DNA of 64,000 nucleotides from Mycolicibacterium sp. CR10 (GTDB lineage Bacteria; Actinomycetota; Actinomycetes; Mycobacteriales; Mycobacteriaceae), in assembly GCF_005222675.1 (NCBI RefSeq), contig NZ_STGE01000024.1:186001-250000 (forward strand), written 5' to 3'. The notes beneath the pieces were generated by a model. It made no database searches. It saw only the letters and a program-made list of their open reading frames with translations, and was not told the origin of the DNA. The translations under genes were made by a program, and so were the position numbers. The first letter of the stretch is position 1. Each line of letters opens with the position of its first letter. Shown here one piece after another: positions 30,020 through 39,899 of this stretch.

Positions 30020-30709
30020 ATGCGCATTTTCGCCGCTGCGGTACTCGCTGCCGGTGTCATCGCGGGTTTGGCGACCGCCCCTGTCGCTGGGGCGCAGACG
30101 GCGTGCGCAGATCTTGGGGGCTCGGTCGATGCCGAGAAGATCTGCCGCGTTCACGTCGAAAACCCGATTTACCGGCTCGACTACACGTTTCCCGACGATT
30201 ACCCGGATCAGCAGGCGCTGACCGCGTACCTGACGCAGACCCGCGACGGTTTCGTCAACGTCGCCGAGACTCCAGGGTCGTGGAACCTGCCCTACGTGCT
30301 CGACGCCAAGGGGACCTCCTACCGGTCCGGTCCCGACAACGCCGGCACCCGCAGCGTGGTGTTCGAGGTCTACGAGAATGTCGGCGGCGCCCATCCGCAG
30401 ACCTGGTACAAGGCGTTCAACTGGGATGTCGTCAAGAAGGCACCCGTCACGTTCGACACGTTGTTCAAGCCGGGCACCAGGCCGCTGGACGTCATCTACC
30501 CGATCGTGCAGTCCGAGGTGAATCGGCAGCTGGGCGTCGAGGCGCCGATCTCACCCGCCGACGGCCTGGACCCGGCGAAGTACCAGGAATTCGCGATCAC
30601 CGACGATTCGGTGACCTTCTTCTTCGGTCAGGGGGAGATGATGGCCGGCGCCGGCGGCGCGCTGCAGGCCACCATCCCCCGGGCAGCGATCGCCCCGATG
30701 CTCGCCTGA
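30020..30709 (+). CDS. Secreted DUF3298-type protein (Rv3036c/TB22.2-like)
   Basis: 229 aa with a clear Sec signal peptide (MRIFAAAVLAAGVIAGLATA, predicted cleavage after VAGAQ). The mature part begins ACADLGGSVDAEKICRVHV, with a probable disulphide, and continues with the MPT64/DUF3298 fold (YTFPDDYPDQQALTAYL; the C-terminal TFFFGQGEMMAGAGGA). In M. tuberculosis this is the secreted antigen TB22.2, reported to have esterase activity. It is separated from the convergent symporter gene by only 12 bp and has no obvious terminator. Confidence 0.88.
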   Translation: MRIFAAAVLAAGVIAGLATAPVAGAQTACADLGGSVDAEKICRVHVENPIYRLDYTFPDDYPDQQALTAYLTQTRDGFVNVAETPGSWNLPYVLDAKGTSYRSGPDNAGTRSVVFEVYENVGGAHPQTWYKAFNWDVVKKAPVTFDTLFKPGTRPLDVIYPIVQSEVNRQLGVEAPISPADGLDPAKYQEFAITDDSVTFFFGQGEMMAGAGGALQATIPRAAIAPMLA

Positions 30710-30721
30710 CCCGCAGAACCC

Positions 30722-32269
30722 TCAGCCCGCCCGGCTCGGCTGTTTGTCCTTGCTGGTGACCGGGTCGTAGTTCTCCCAGAAGGTGGCGCCGACGATACCG
30801 AGCGCCACCGGGTCGAAGGTCGGATCCAGCCCCTGCTTCTTCTGCTTCTCGTAGTCGCGAAGGGCCTTGTACGCAGGCTGCTGAAGGATGATGATGCCGA
30901 CGATGTTGAGCCACGCCATCAGGCCGACACCGATGTCGCCCAGCGTCCATGCGTCGGATGCGGTGGAGACCGCACCGAGGGTCACCGACACCAGGATCAA
31001 CGCCTGCAGAACCATGGTCGCGTTGGCGCCGACCGTGCTCCGCAGGAAAGGGACGTCGATCGTCGAGGCTTTGCCGAGCAGGAAACGCAGGTTGGTCTCG
31101 GCCATGTAGTAATACGCGATGATCGTGGTGAGACAGAAGAACGCCAGCGAGATGGCGATGAAGCTCGAACCGGCGCCGCTCCACACGGTGTCGAACCCGG
31201 CTTGGGCGAAGGCCGGACCCACCTCGGCGTCTGCAGGCAGGATGCCGCCATCGCGGATCACCGCGCCGTCGGCGCTCTCGCCCTCGAACACCCGGTAGGC
31301 GCCCGTCGACAGGATCAGGAAGCCGGTCGCCGAGCAGATGAACAGGGTGTCGACGTACACGGCGAATGCCTGCACGAGGCCCTGCTTGGCCGGATGCGAG
31401 ACCTCGGCTGCGGCCGCGGCGTGCGGGCCGGTGCCCTGGCCCGCCTCATTGGAGTAGATGCCGCGCTTGACGCCCCACATCACCGCGGCGCCCAGAATGG
31501 CGCCGAAGGCCGAGTCCAGACCGAACGCGCTGGCGAAGATCAGCGAGATGATGCCCGGAACCTGATCGGCGTTGAACAGCACCACCACCAGCGCGAGAAC
31601 GATGTACACCACCGCCATGAACGGCACCACGATGGAGGCGAACGTCGCGATTCGCTTGACTCCGCCGATGATGACGAACGCCAGCACGATCACGGTGCCG
31701 ATTGCCACCCACCACTTGGAGAAACCCCACGCCGAGTTCATCGCCGAGGCCATCGAATTGGACTGCACGCTCGGCAGCAGCAGGCCCATCGCCAGGATGG
31801 TCACCGCCGCGAAGACGTACCCGTACACCTTCATCGCCGGGGCGGCAGCGGTGTGGGCGAAGGCGCGGCTGAGGTAATACGCCGGGCCACCTCGGTACTC
31901 ACCTGTGAGCTTGTCGCGGGTCTTGTAGATCTGACCCAACGTGCACTCGACGAATGACGTGGACGCACCGAGGAACGCCACGGTCCACATCCAGAACAGC
32001 GCACCCGGACCGCCGAACGCGATGGCGGTGGCGACACCGGCGATGTTGCCGGTACCCACCCGGCCGGCCAGCGACATCGTCAACGCCTGGAAGCTCGAGA
32101 CGCCGGACGGGGATGTCTCCCCCTTGAACATCAGCCTGATCATCTCGGGAACCTGGCGGACCTGAACGAAGCGCGATCTGATGGAGAAGTACACCCCTGC
32201 GGCCAAACACAGGTAGACCAGCGCGTTACTCCACACATAGCCGTTCACAGCGGTAAGGAATTCCGACAA
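30722..32269 (-). CDS. Alanine/glycine:cation symporter (AGCS family)
   Basis: 515 aa from TTG, with about 11 membrane segments. It contains the AGCS signature region GRVGTGNIAGVATAIAFGGPGALFWMW and the conserved GIYSNEAGQGTGPHAAAAAEVSHPAKQG, both diagnostic. It imports alanine or glycine with sodium or protons. It is an insertion relative to M. tuberculosis, where Rv3036c and Rv3035 are neighbours. A TTG start is unusual but gives the complete first helix (MSEFLTAVNGYVWSNALVYL). Confidence 0.93.
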   Translation of the reverse strand: MSEFLTAVNGYVWSNALVYLCLAAGVYFSIRSRFVQVRQVPEMIRLMFKGETSPSGVSSFQALTMSLAGRVGTGNIAGVATAIAFGGPGALFWMWTVAFLGASTSFVECTLGQIYKTRDKLTGEYRGGPAYYLSRAFAHTAAAPAMKVYGYVFAAVTILAMGLLLPSVQSNSMASAMNSAWGFSKWWVAIGTVIVLAFVIIGGVKRIATFASIVVPFMAVVYIVLALVVVLFNADQVPGIISLIFASAFGLDSAFGAILGAAVMWGVKRGIYSNEAGQGTGPHAAAAAEVSHPAKQGLVQAFAVYVDTLFICSATGFLILSTGAYRVFEGESADGAVIRDGGILPADAEVGPAFAQAGFDTVWSGAGSSFIAISLAFFCLTTIIAYYYMAETNLRFLLGKASTIDVPFLRSTVGANATMVLQALILVSVTLGAVSTASDAWTLGDIGVGLMAWLNIVGIIILQQPAYKALRDYEKQKKQGLDPTFDPVALGIVGATFWENYDPVTSKDKQPSRAG

Positions 32270-32397
32270 CGTTGCGTCCCTTCGTAGATGCGGACAAATT
32301 CACCCAGCCCACCTCGATGCTCGCATCGGCACGCGAGCATGGTGTTGCGCGACTGTGAACTGGCTGTTAGTTATCTGACCACAAGCTGTGAAGGTTT

Positions 32398-33684
32398 TCA
32401 GGACGGGGCGAAGCCGAAAACCCTGCCGTCGCTGGTGGCGGCGACGACGCGCCGGTCATGGCCGATCGACACCCCGACCGGCCACCCCGTGGCCCCGGGA
32501 AGGGGATAGCTGTTCACCGTGTGGCCATCGCCGAGGTCGAACACCGCGAGCGCCATCTCGGCGCCCTCGTCGCCGTCGCGCACAACGGTGTAGCCGACTC
32601 CGGCGACGCTCGAGGTCGACAGCGGGGCAACGTCGTCGCGGGCCCAGACTTCCTCGCCCTGCTCGCCGGTATCGCGCACCGCCACGAGGCGCGCGCCCGG
32701 CCCGCCACCGGCGATCACCAACCCGTCGGGTGTGACCGACGGCGGGGTCTGGGCGAGATAGTTCAGCGGCACCGACCACTTCTCGGTGCCGTCGTCGCTG
32801 TTGAGCGCCCACAGCCGTTCGTCGCGGCCGTTGACGTACACCGTCGATCCGTCCGCGGACAGCACCGGGCTGCCCAGCGGCCCGCCGCCGACAGCTTCAC
32901 TGGTCCACTCGCGGGCGAGCACCGGGGTTTGTCCCGGCCGGTACCGCAGACCGACCAGCACCGGACGCTCGGCACCGGGCTCCCACAGCGTCAACACCAC
33001 GATGTCGCCGGCCTCGGAGAAGGCGGGTGCCGCGGCGACGGGGCATTCCGGCCGGGCGGGGCGGCAGTCGCCGAGTCCGCGTTCGGAGTCGGTGGGATCG
33101 ATGCCCTCCACGAGATCCAGCGACGTCCCGACCACGGTGCCGCGGTGGGCGTCGTACACCAGCACCTGTCCGAGGTGCGTGACCACCAGCAGGTTCCCCG
33201 GTGACAACATGCGCATCGTCATCGGCATCCCGATCACCGGCTGGCGCCATCGGATCCACTGGGTCGGTGGGAACGACAGAACCGCGCCGGGCTGGCCGAT
33301 GTAGATGTTGTCGAAACCGTCGAACAACGGGCTGGAGACGCCGCCGCCCTGAACAAGCCTGGTGCACCAGCGTTGACGTGCGCGGTTATTGGTCTCCCAG
33401 ACCATCAGCGAGCAACCCCCGCCGGTTTGGGCGTTCACGGCCAGATAGTTGCCGGAACCCAACGCCACCTGTGCGGCGAGGTCGCCCTTGACGGACCGGA
33501 TCCAGTCCAGTCGCAGCGCGTCGGCACCGTTGATGGGTGAATAACTGCTGTTCGCGGCGTCCCCGTACTGAGCGGCCCAGCCCGTCGCCGCGCGGGCGTC
33601 GACCCAGGAGTCGGTGTTGCCGCAACCGGCGAGCGCACCGGTGACCAGCGCCGTCGCGGCCAACGCGATGATTCGCCGGAGCAC
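32398..33684 (-). CDS. PQQ-like beta-propeller lipoprotein (Rv3035-like)
   Basis: 428 aa from GTG. Signal peptide with lipobox LAGC (Cys about 21), then a series of propeller blades: GWAAQYGDAANSSYSPI, VYDAHRGTVVGTSLDLVEG, TVYVNGRDERLWALNSDDG and others, with the Trp/Gly-Asn-type docking seen in PQQ-binding-like folds. No dehydrogenase catalytic residues stand out, so it is probably a structural or binding protein at the cell surface. It is divergent from the acyltransferase gene (33789) across 104 bp. Confidence 0.88.
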   Translation of the reverse strand: MLRRIIALAATALVTGALAGCGNTDSWVDARAATGWAAQYGDAANSSYSPINGADALRLDWIRSVKGDLAAQVALGSGNYLAVNAQTGGGCSLMVWETNNRARQRWCTRLVQGGGVSSPLFDGFDNIYIGQPGAVLSFPPTQWIRWRQPVIGMPMTMRMLSPGNLLVVTHLGQVLVYDAHRGTVVGTSLDLVEGIDPTDSERGLGDCRPARPECPVAAAPAFSEAGDIVVLTLWEPGAERPVLVGLRYRPGQTPVLAREWTSEAVGGGPLGSPVLSADGSTVYVNGRDERLWALNSDDGTEKWSVPLNYLAQTPPSVTPDGLVIAGGGPGARLVAVRDTGEQGEEVWARDDVAPLSTSSVAGVGYTVVRDGDEGAEMALAVFDLGDGHTVNSYPLPGATGWPVGVSIGHDRRVVAATSDGRVFGFAPS

Positions 33685-33788
33685 GGGATCCCTTCTGTTC
33701 TCGGGGCGGCCTGGTGCGCCCTCATGTTGGTCGAGCCCACGTGAGGGTAACCGTTGGACGGCCCTGCCCTCGCGTAGGCTTTCCGGCC

Positions 33789-34526
33789 ATGACGACGATG
33801 TGGGGTGCGCCGCTACACAAACGCTGGCGTGGCTCCCGCTTGCGGGATCCGCGTCAGGCCGACTTCCTCACCGTGGCCTCGCTGAAGTGGGTGCTGGCCA
33901 ATCGTGCCTACACGCCGTGGTACCTGGTGCGTTACTGGCGTCTGCTGAAGTTCAAGCTGGCCAACCCGCACATCATCACCCGCGGCATGGTGTTCCTCGG
34001 CAAGAACGTCGAGATCCAGGCGACCCCCGAGCTGTCCCAGATGGAGATCGGCCGCTGGGTCCACATCGGCGACAAGAACACCATCCGGTGCCACGAAGGC
34101 TCGCTGCGCATCGGTGACAAGGTGGTGCTCGGACGCGACAACGTCATCAACACCTACCTCGACATCGAGCTCGGCGACTCCGTGCTGATGGCCGACTGGT
34201 GCTACGTCTGCGACTTCGACCACCGGATGGACAACATCGAGTTGCCCATCAAAGACCAGGGGATCATCAAGGGTCCGGTGCGCATCGGACCCGACACGTG
34301 GATCGCGACAAAGGTGTCGGTACTGCGGGGCACCAGCGTCGGCCGCGGCTGCGTGCTCGGCGCCCACGCCGTGGTCAAGGGCGAAATCCCGGACTACTCG
34401 ATCGCCGTCGGTTCGCCGGCCAAGGTTGTCAAGAACCGCAAGCTGTCCTGGGAGACCTCGGCCGCCCAGCGCGCGGAGTTGGCCGCGGCGCTGGCCGACA
34501 TCGAACGCAAGAAGGCGACCCGCTAG
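33789..34526 (+). CDS. Left-handed beta-helix acyltransferase (Rv3034c-like)
   Basis: 245 aa from ATG. Hexapeptide repeats begin near residue 95 (IGRWVHIGDKNTIRCHEGSL, LRIGDKVVLGRDNVI) and end in the family-typical GAHAVVKGEIPDYSIAVGSP followed by AKVVKNR. Catalytic His candidates are in FDHRMDNIEL. It belongs with the O-acetyl/succinyltransferases such as WbbJ. In mycobacteria the homologue lies in the MGLP cluster and is a candidate for acylating the methylglucose lipopolysaccharide. Confidence 0.9.
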   Translation: MTTMWGAPLHKRWRGSRLRDPRQADFLTVASLKWVLANRAYTPWYLVRYWRLLKFKLANPHIITRGMVFLGKNVEIQATPELSQMEIGRWVHIGDKNTIRCHEGSLRIGDKVVLGRDNVINTYLDIELGDSVLMADWCYVCDFDHRMDNIELPIKDQGIIKGPVRIGPDTWIATKVSVLRGTSVGRGCVLGAHAVVKGEIPDYSIAVGSPAKVVKNRKLSWETSAAQRAELAAALADIERKKATR

Positions 34527-34581
34527 CCACCGCAGGCTCGGATGCCCTGCGCGGGCACCACGGAGGTGACAGCATTTCCGG

Positions 34582-36117
34582 GTGACCACAGGGACGCCCC
34601 AGAACATCGCCTACCCCGCTCCGGGCTCGCGCCCCTTCCGGCGGGACGAGGCACCGCTGGAACCTTTCGTGATCGTGCTGTTCGGCGCGACCGGGGACTT
34701 GGCCAAGCGCAAGCTGATTCCCGGCATGGCCTACCTGGACCAGTCCGACTTGGCGCCCCACATCCAGGTCATCGGGACCTCGCTGGAGGATCTCACCGAT
34801 GACGAGTTCCGTGCCGTGGCCAAGGAGGCCGTCGACAAGTACGGCACCCACAAGCTCACCGACGAACAGTGGGACAACTTCTCCAAGATCCTCACCTACG
34901 TTCCGCAGGGTGCCGGTCCGGAGGCGCTGGCCACCGCCGTCGCGCAGGCCGAGGAGCGGCTCGCGGCTCCGTCATCTCATGTCGCCGCCGGGGCGGTTCC
35001 GGAAGTGCAACGGCTGCATTATCTTTCGGTACCTCCCAAGGCTGCGCGCGCGGTGATCACCATGCTGCGGGAGGCCGACTTGGTGGCCCGCTCCCGAGTG
35101 GTGATGGAGAAGCCGTTCGGCACCGACCTGGCCAGCGCCGTCGCACTCAACGACTTCGTGCACGAGACTTTCAATGAGTCGCAGATCTTCCGCATCGACC
35201 ACTTCCTCGGCAAGGAGGCGGCGCAGAACATTCTGGCGTTTCGGTTCGCCAACGGCCTGTTCGAGCCGATCTGGAACCGCAACTTCATCGATCACATCCA
35301 GATCGACATTCCCGAAACGCTCGGCCTTGACGATCGGGCCAACTTCTACGAGAGCACCGGCGCATACAAGGACATGGTCGTCACCCACCTGTTCCAGGTG
35401 ATGGCGTTCGTGGTGATGGAGCCGCCCACCGCGCTGGAGCCCCGCGCGATCAGTGAGGAGAAGAACAAAGTTTTCCGCTCGATGCTTCCGATCAAGGATG
35501 CCGATGTGGTCCGCGGCCAGTTCAGCGGCTACTGCGAACTCGACGGTGTGGCAAGGGATTCCGATACCGAGACGTTCATCGCGCTGAAGGTCGGCATCGA
35601 CAACTGGCGTTGGGCGGGGGTGCCGATCTACCTGCGTACTGGCAAGCAGATGGCAGAGGGGATGCGGATTATCTCCATCGCCTTCAAGGAAGCCCCACGC
35701 ACCATGTTCCCTGCCGGATCGGGGGTGGGATCCCAGGGGCCTGACCATCTGACGTTCGACCTGGCCGACGCCTCGAAGGTCTCGCTGTCCTTCTACGGGA
35801 AGAAGCCGGGTCCGGGCATGAAGCTGGAGAAGCTGTCCATGCAGTTCTCCACGCAGGAGACCGAGCAGGTCGGCGACGTGCTCGAAGCCTACGAACGCCT
35901 GATCCTCGACGCGATGCGGGGCGACCACACACTGTTCACCACCGCCGAAGGCATCGAATCCCTCTGGGAGCGTTCGGTCGACCTAATCGATGACCCACCA
36001 CCGGTGAAGCAGTATCAGCCGGGAACGTGGGGGCCGAACTCCATTCATCAGCTGATCGCGCCCAACGCGTGGCGGTTGCCCTTCGAGCGGGCGTGGCGGG
36101 AGAAGAAGCCGCGCTAG
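34582..36117 (+). CDS. zwf: Glucose-6-phosphate 1-dehydrogenase
   Basis: 511 aa from GTG. Coenzyme motif [20 protein letters not shown] (about 31-50), the substrate-site signature [20 protein letters not shown], and the C-terminal G6PDH domain to the end. It converts glucose-6-phosphate and NADP+ to 6-phosphogluconolactone. It is an addition at this position compared with M. tuberculosis and may be a second copy in the genome. Its stop codon overlaps that of the convergent glycosyltransferase through a shared palindromic CTAG (36114-36117). Confidence 0.95.
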   Translation: MTTGTPQNIAYPAPGSRPFRRDEAPLEPFVIVLFGATGDLAKRKLIPGMAYLDQSDLAPHIQVIGTSLEDLTDDEFRAVAKEAVDKYGTHKLTDEQWDNFSKILTYVPQGAGPEALATAVAQAEERLAAPSSHVAAGAVPEVQRLHYLSVPPKAARAVITMLREADLVARSRVVMEKPFGTDLASAVALNDFVHETFNESQIFRIDHFLGKEAAQNILAFRFANGLFEPIWNRNFIDHIQIDIPETLGLDDRANFYESTGAYKDMVVTHLFQVMAFVVMEPPTALEPRAISEEKNKVFRSMLPIKDADVVRGQFSGYCELDGVARDSDTETFIALKVGIDNWRWAGVPIYLRTGKQMAEGMRIISIAFKEAPRTMFPAGSGVGSQGPDHLTFDLADASKVSLSFYGKKPGPGMKLEKLSMQFSTQETEQVGDVLEAYERLILDAMRGDHTLFTTAEGIESLWERSVDLIDDPPPVKQYQPGTWGPNSIHQLIAPNAWRLPFERAWREKKPR

Positions 36118-37340
36118 CGCTCCGGCAGCGGTCGTTCGACGATGACGCGGCGCGGATGTGGTTGGCGCTCAGCCCGTTTGGCGGCCAGATACACCTGCGA
36201 AGTCTCGGCGGCAACGGTGTGCCAGGCGAAATCCGATGTGAGCCGCTCGCACGCCGCCCTGGCTCGCTGCTGGGCGGCAGCCGGGGAGTCGAGCACCATG
36301 CGGACCGCAGCGGCGAGCGCGGCGACATCGTTGGGTGGATGCGACAGCCCGGTCTCCCCGTCGATCACCGCTTCGCCGAGACCACCCGCGTTGGAGGTGA
36401 CGAGCGGCGCCCCGGCAGCGGCCGCCTCGAGCGCGACGATTCCAAACGGCTCGTAGTGTGACGGCAGCACGGCCGCATCGGCTCGGTGCAGTAGGCGTAG
36501 CAGTTCCTGATGATCAACGCGGCCAACGAAGTTCGTGGCCTTGAGCACCTTGTGCCTGCGGGCCTCTGCTCTGAGGAAATCGAGTTGGGTGCCGTCGCCG
36601 GCGATCGTCAACGTGGTTCCTGGATGCGTCCGGCGGATCCGGGGCAGCGCGGCGATCGCGTCGTGGACCCCCTTCTCGTATTCCAGCCGGCCGAAATACA
36701 GCAGTTCGGCGGGCCCGCTGTGCGGTCGACGCGGCGCGAACGGCCAACCGTGGGTGTCGATCCCGTTGCGAATGACCGAGATCTCGGCCAGCTCCGGCCC
36801 GAACAAAGTGGTGATCTCGTCGCGCATCGACGCCGAACATGCGATCAGCGAATCGGATTCGCGCACCAGCCACGACTCCAACCCATGCACCTGTCGGCTC
36901 ACCCGACCCGAGACCCACCCGGAATGCCGGCCCGCTTCGGTAGCGTGGATCGTGGAAACCAGTGGTACGTCGAAGAACTGGGCCAACGCTATAGCAGGGT
37001 GGGCCACCAGCCAGTCGTGCGCGTGGACCACGTCGGGCCGCCAGTCGTTCAGCACGAGGCCGGCGCGGACCATCGCGTGACCCATGGCCAGGACCCAGGC
37101 CATCATGTCGGTGCCGAAGGTGAACTCGTGAGGGTCTTCCGCGGCGGCGATCACCCGCACGCCCTCGGCGACCTCGTCGGTGGTGGGATGCGACAGCGGG
37201 TCGGTGCCGGTGGGCCGCCGGCTCAGGACGACGACGTCATGGCCCGCCGCGACGAGTTCGGTGGCCAGATGATGCACGTGGCGGCCGAGCCCGCCGATCA
37301 CCACGGGTGGGTATTCCCACGACACCAGAAGGATTTTCAT
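36114..37340 (-). CDS. Glycosyltransferase family 4/5 alpha-glucosyltransferase (Rv3032-like)
   Basis: 408 aa, starting MKILLVSWEYPPVVIGGLGRH, the GlgA/GT4-GT5 opening. The C-terminal nucleotide-sugar half contains ELLYFGRLEYEKGVHDAI and PSHYEPFGIVALEAAAAGAPLVTS, with the catalytic EPFGIVALE Glu pair. In mycobacteria this enzyme elongates the alpha-1,4 glucan chain of MGLP. Its ATG overlaps the stop of the upstream GH57 gene by 4 bp (ATGA). It is the last gene of the three-gene operon. Confidence 0.92.
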   Translation of the reverse strand: MKILLVSWEYPPVVIGGLGRHVHHLATELVAAGHDVVVLSRRPTGTDPLSHPTTDEVAEGVRVIAAAEDPHEFTFGTDMMAWVLAMGHAMVRAGLVLNDWRPDVVHAHDWLVAHPAIALAQFFDVPLVSTIHATEAGRHSGWVSGRVSRQVHGLESWLVRESDSLIACSASMRDEITTLFGPELAEISVIRNGIDTHGWPFAPRRPHSGPAELLYFGRLEYEKGVHDAIAALPRIRRTHPGTTLTIAGDGTQLDFLRAEARRHKVLKATNFVGRVDHQELLRLLHRADAAVLPSHYEPFGIVALEAAAAGAPLVTSNAGGLGEAVIDGETGLSHPPNDVAALAAAVRMVLDSPAAAQQRARAACERLTSDFAWHTVAAETSQVYLAAKRAERQPHPRRVIVERPLPER

Positions 37341-38899
37341 GCGTTCGGCAGCCTCCGGGCGTCGAGCGCCCCGAACAGTCCGTCGGCGCGGTTCCAGCCG
37401 ACGGCGAGGCGCTGTGCGTGTTCGGTGCGCCCCGAGGCCAGTGCTGCGGCGATCTCGCGGGTGGCGTGCGCGTGCAGGTGGGCGCGGTAGCGCGCGTAAT
37501 CGGCGGCGGAGTCCTTGCTGACCATGAACGGCCAGTCGCTGGACACGGTGAGCAGTGTCTCGCGCAGGATCTGATCAGCGATGAAACTCCGCGGTGGCGG
37601 TGAGCCCGACTGCGCCAGCGCCTTGTCGACGGTGGTCAGCGCGGTGTCCACGACCTCACCGTTGAGCCGGACGAGATCGGACACCTTGTCGCCGGCCCAT
37701 ACCTGCCAGTCCTTGCCCGATCCCCATGAGCTGGCGGGCAATTGGACGGGAGCGCCGAGGTATCCACTGGCCGTGGCGTCGGCCAGCGTTCCGACACGCA
37801 CCCCGGCGGCGGGCAGCGCCCGCAGCACCCGCTCGAGCCAGACGGGGCCTTCGTACCACCAGTGGCCGAACAGTTCGGTGTCGAACGCGGCGACGACGTG
37901 GGCGGGCCTGCCGATGCGTGCGCTCTCGGCGGTCAGGCGCTGCCGCACCGTCTCGACGAAATCGGCGACATGGGCGTCCACGGCGGCATCGGCGCGCTCG
38001 GGGTCATAGGGCGCCTTGGCATCTGAGGGCACGTTGCGTCCGGTCACCCGTGCCGGCTTGAGTCCGGTGACATGGTCGTAGGTGTGGAAGTCGCGGTAGG
38101 CGGGGTGGCCGGGATAACCCGACCTGGGGGACCAGACGCGGTAGCTGACCTGAAGATCGCGGCCGAACGCCACGACATCGGAATCGCCGACGGGACGACC
38201 CAGCGCGGTATCTCCGTGCAGCGACGGCCCGTCCACCATGAAGTGGCCGACGCCGGCGGCGGCGTAGTCCATCTCCATGCCCGGCGCGTACGCGCATTCC
38301 GGTGCCCAGATGCCCGTCGGGGTGTGAGCGAACCGCTGATGTGCGTCGGCCAGTCCTTCGCGCAGCGCGAACTCGCGCAGCCGGGGATTCAGCAGTGGCT
38401 GGAACGGATGCGCCAGCGGGCCGCCGAGCAGTTCGATGACGTCACCGTCGAGCAGTTCCCGCAACACCGGACTGCCGCCGTGGCGCCACAGTGTGTCGAA
38501 CTCTTCCAGCTCGCGATCGGCCTCGCGGTACTCGCGAGAGCCGAACTGCCGCAACGCCTCCGGCGCAGACGCCGGTGACGGATCGGAAGAGGCGCGGATA
38601 GTTGCGGCCTCGAGCGCGCGCAGCTGCCAATTGGCCAGCCAGTGGTTCATGCCCTGCAGGCAGTACGGATCGTCGAGCTGTGCGGCCACCACCGGTGTGA
38701 CACCGAGCGTCACCAGGTGTGTGCGGTTCTCGGCCGCGAGGGTGCGCAGCACCCGCACCAACGGCAGGTAGGCCGCCGACCACGACTGGTAGAGCCACTC
38801 CTCGCCGACCGGCCACCGTCCATGGTGGGCCAGCCAGGGCAGGTGGGTGTGCAGGACCAGCGTGAAAAGCCCCGGTACAGGCCCCGGGGACTCGTTCAT
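37337..38899 (-). CDS. GH57 family alpha-glucan enzyme (Rv3031-like branching enzyme)
   Basis: 520 aa from ATG. GH57 motifs: LVLHTHLPWL at the start, GIWAPECAYAPGMEM containing the catalytic Glu nucleophile, and VAAFDTELFGHWWYEGPVWLE containing the catalytic Asp. Family relatives are 1,4-alpha-glucan branching enzymes or 4-alpha-glucanotransferases; the Rv3031 homologue acts in MGLP synthesis, probably adding branches. Both ends overlap neighbours by 4 bp, so translation is coupled across the operon. Confidence 0.92.
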   Translation of the reverse strand: MNESPGPVPGLFTLVLHTHLPWLAHHGRWPVGEEWLYQSWSAAYLPLVRVLRTLAAENRTHLVTLGVTPVVAAQLDDPYCLQGMNHWLANWQLRALEAATIRASSDPSPASAPEALRQFGSREYREADRELEEFDTLWRHGGSPVLRELLDGDVIELLGGPLAHPFQPLLNPRLREFALREGLADAHQRFAHTPTGIWAPECAYAPGMEMDYAAAGVGHFMVDGPSLHGDTALGRPVGDSDVVAFGRDLQVSYRVWSPRSGYPGHPAYRDFHTYDHVTGLKPARVTGRNVPSDAKAPYDPERADAAVDAHVADFVETVRQRLTAESARIGRPAHVVAAFDTELFGHWWYEGPVWLERVLRALPAAGVRVGTLADATASGYLGAPVQLPASSWGSGKDWQVWAGDKVSDLVRLNGEVVDTALTTVDKALAQSGSPPPRSFIADQILRETLLTVSSDWPFMVSKDSAADYARYRAHLHAHATREIAAALASGRTEHAQRLAVGWNRADGLFGALDARRLPNA

Positions 38900-39693
38900 G
38901 GGCGCACCGCGATCTCTACCAGATCGAGGCTGTCATCGATGTCGCGGGTATCGGCCGGTAGGAGGTCGAAGTCGTCGATGCTGATCGAGACGACGTCGGC
39001 GAGGAGTTCGGCCGACCATGGGGCGTCGGCCAGGGCGCGCGTGATTTGAGCGTCGATGATCGATCCGCCGTGCCGGGCGTCGAGTTCGGCGAGGCGCTCG
39101 CCATGAAAAACGCCGTAGACGCCCTCGATGACGAAGCCGGCCGACTCCAGTAGTTCGGTGAGCTCGGCGGCATTGAGTTCTCGGGTGTGGAACGGGTTGA
39201 CCGGGGTGTCGAGGCCGGGGGAGAAGGTGATGCGGTTCGGGGTGGACATCAGCAGCACCCCGCCCGGGCGCAGCACCCGGAGGCACTCCGCGACGAACTG
39301 TCCCTGGTCCCAGAGGTGTTCGATCACCTGGAAGTTGACCACCACATCGACCGACGCCGACGGCAGCGGCAGATCGGCGAGGTTTCCCTGACGCATGTCG
39401 ACACGGGGATAGCGAGCGCGAACGTGCGCCACCGCGGAATCGTCGTAGTCGAGACCGATCACGTGGCGGGCCACGTCGGCGATCAGGTCGGCGCCGTAGC
39501 CCTCGCCGGATCCCGCCTCGAGGACGTCTCGGTCGATGCAGCGGTCGACCAGACGGCGGTAGACCACCTCGTGGCGACGAAACCAGTAGTTCTCCTCGGC
39601 GAGGCCGGGCACGGTTCGTTCGCCGGTCAGCGCCATCGGGGCTGCCTCGGGAGCCGGGCCAGGCTCGGTCGATCCGGTCACAGATGCGCTCAT
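38896..39693 (-). CDS. Class I SAM-dependent methyltransferase (Rv3030-like, MGLP)
   Basis: 265 aa. An ALTGERTVPGL segment precedes motif I VLEAGSGEGYGADLI (about 56-70), then IGLDYDDSAVAHV, LPSASVDVVVNFQVIEHL and VLRPGGVLLMSTPNR. The M. tuberculosis homologue is proposed to O-methylate glucosyl units of MGLP. It is the first gene of the operon that continues with GH57 and the glycosyltransferase. It is divergent from etfB over 206 bp. Confidence 0.9.
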   Translation of the reverse strand: MSASVTGSTEPGPAPEAAPMALTGERTVPGLAEENYWFRRHEVVYRRLVDRCIDRDVLEAGSGEGYGADLIADVARHVIGLDYDDSAVAHVRARYPRVDMRQGNLADLPLPSASVDVVVNFQVIEHLWDQGQFVAECLRVLRPGGVLLMSTPNRITFSPGLDTPVNPFHTRELNAAELTELLESAGFVIEGVYGVFHGERLAELDARHGGSIIDAQITRALADAPWSAELLADVVSISIDDFDLLPADTRDIDDSLDLVEIAVRP

Positions 39694-39811
39694 TGGAAGG
39701 CAGGCTAACCCGTAACGGTCCGCTGACGAACAGTTCGTCGCTCCCGGTCAGGTCGCGGGGCTGCAGGATCACAAACTTCGACCAGCTATGGTGTTTGAGC
39801 GACCGCCATAA

Positions 39812-39827
39812 GTTACTTGCGGGTAAC
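39812..39827. promoter_or_regulatory. Palindrome in the etfB upstream region
   Basis: GTTAC-TTGCGG-GTAAC lies 73 bp upstream of the etfB ATG, between divergent methyltransferase and etfB genes. The perfect 5-bp arms (extended imperfectly by a flanking A/T pair) look like a TetR-type dimer site. Fatty-acid regulators in actinobacteria often use TTAC...GTAA palindromes, which would suit an electron-transfer flavoprotein operon; this is inference. Confidence 0.4.
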
Positions 39828-39899
39828 ATGGTGGCGACTGCTTCTAACGTGGTAATGCGGGCCGGTCAACGGCCCCTTCGAGGAGGACGAACCAGACTC

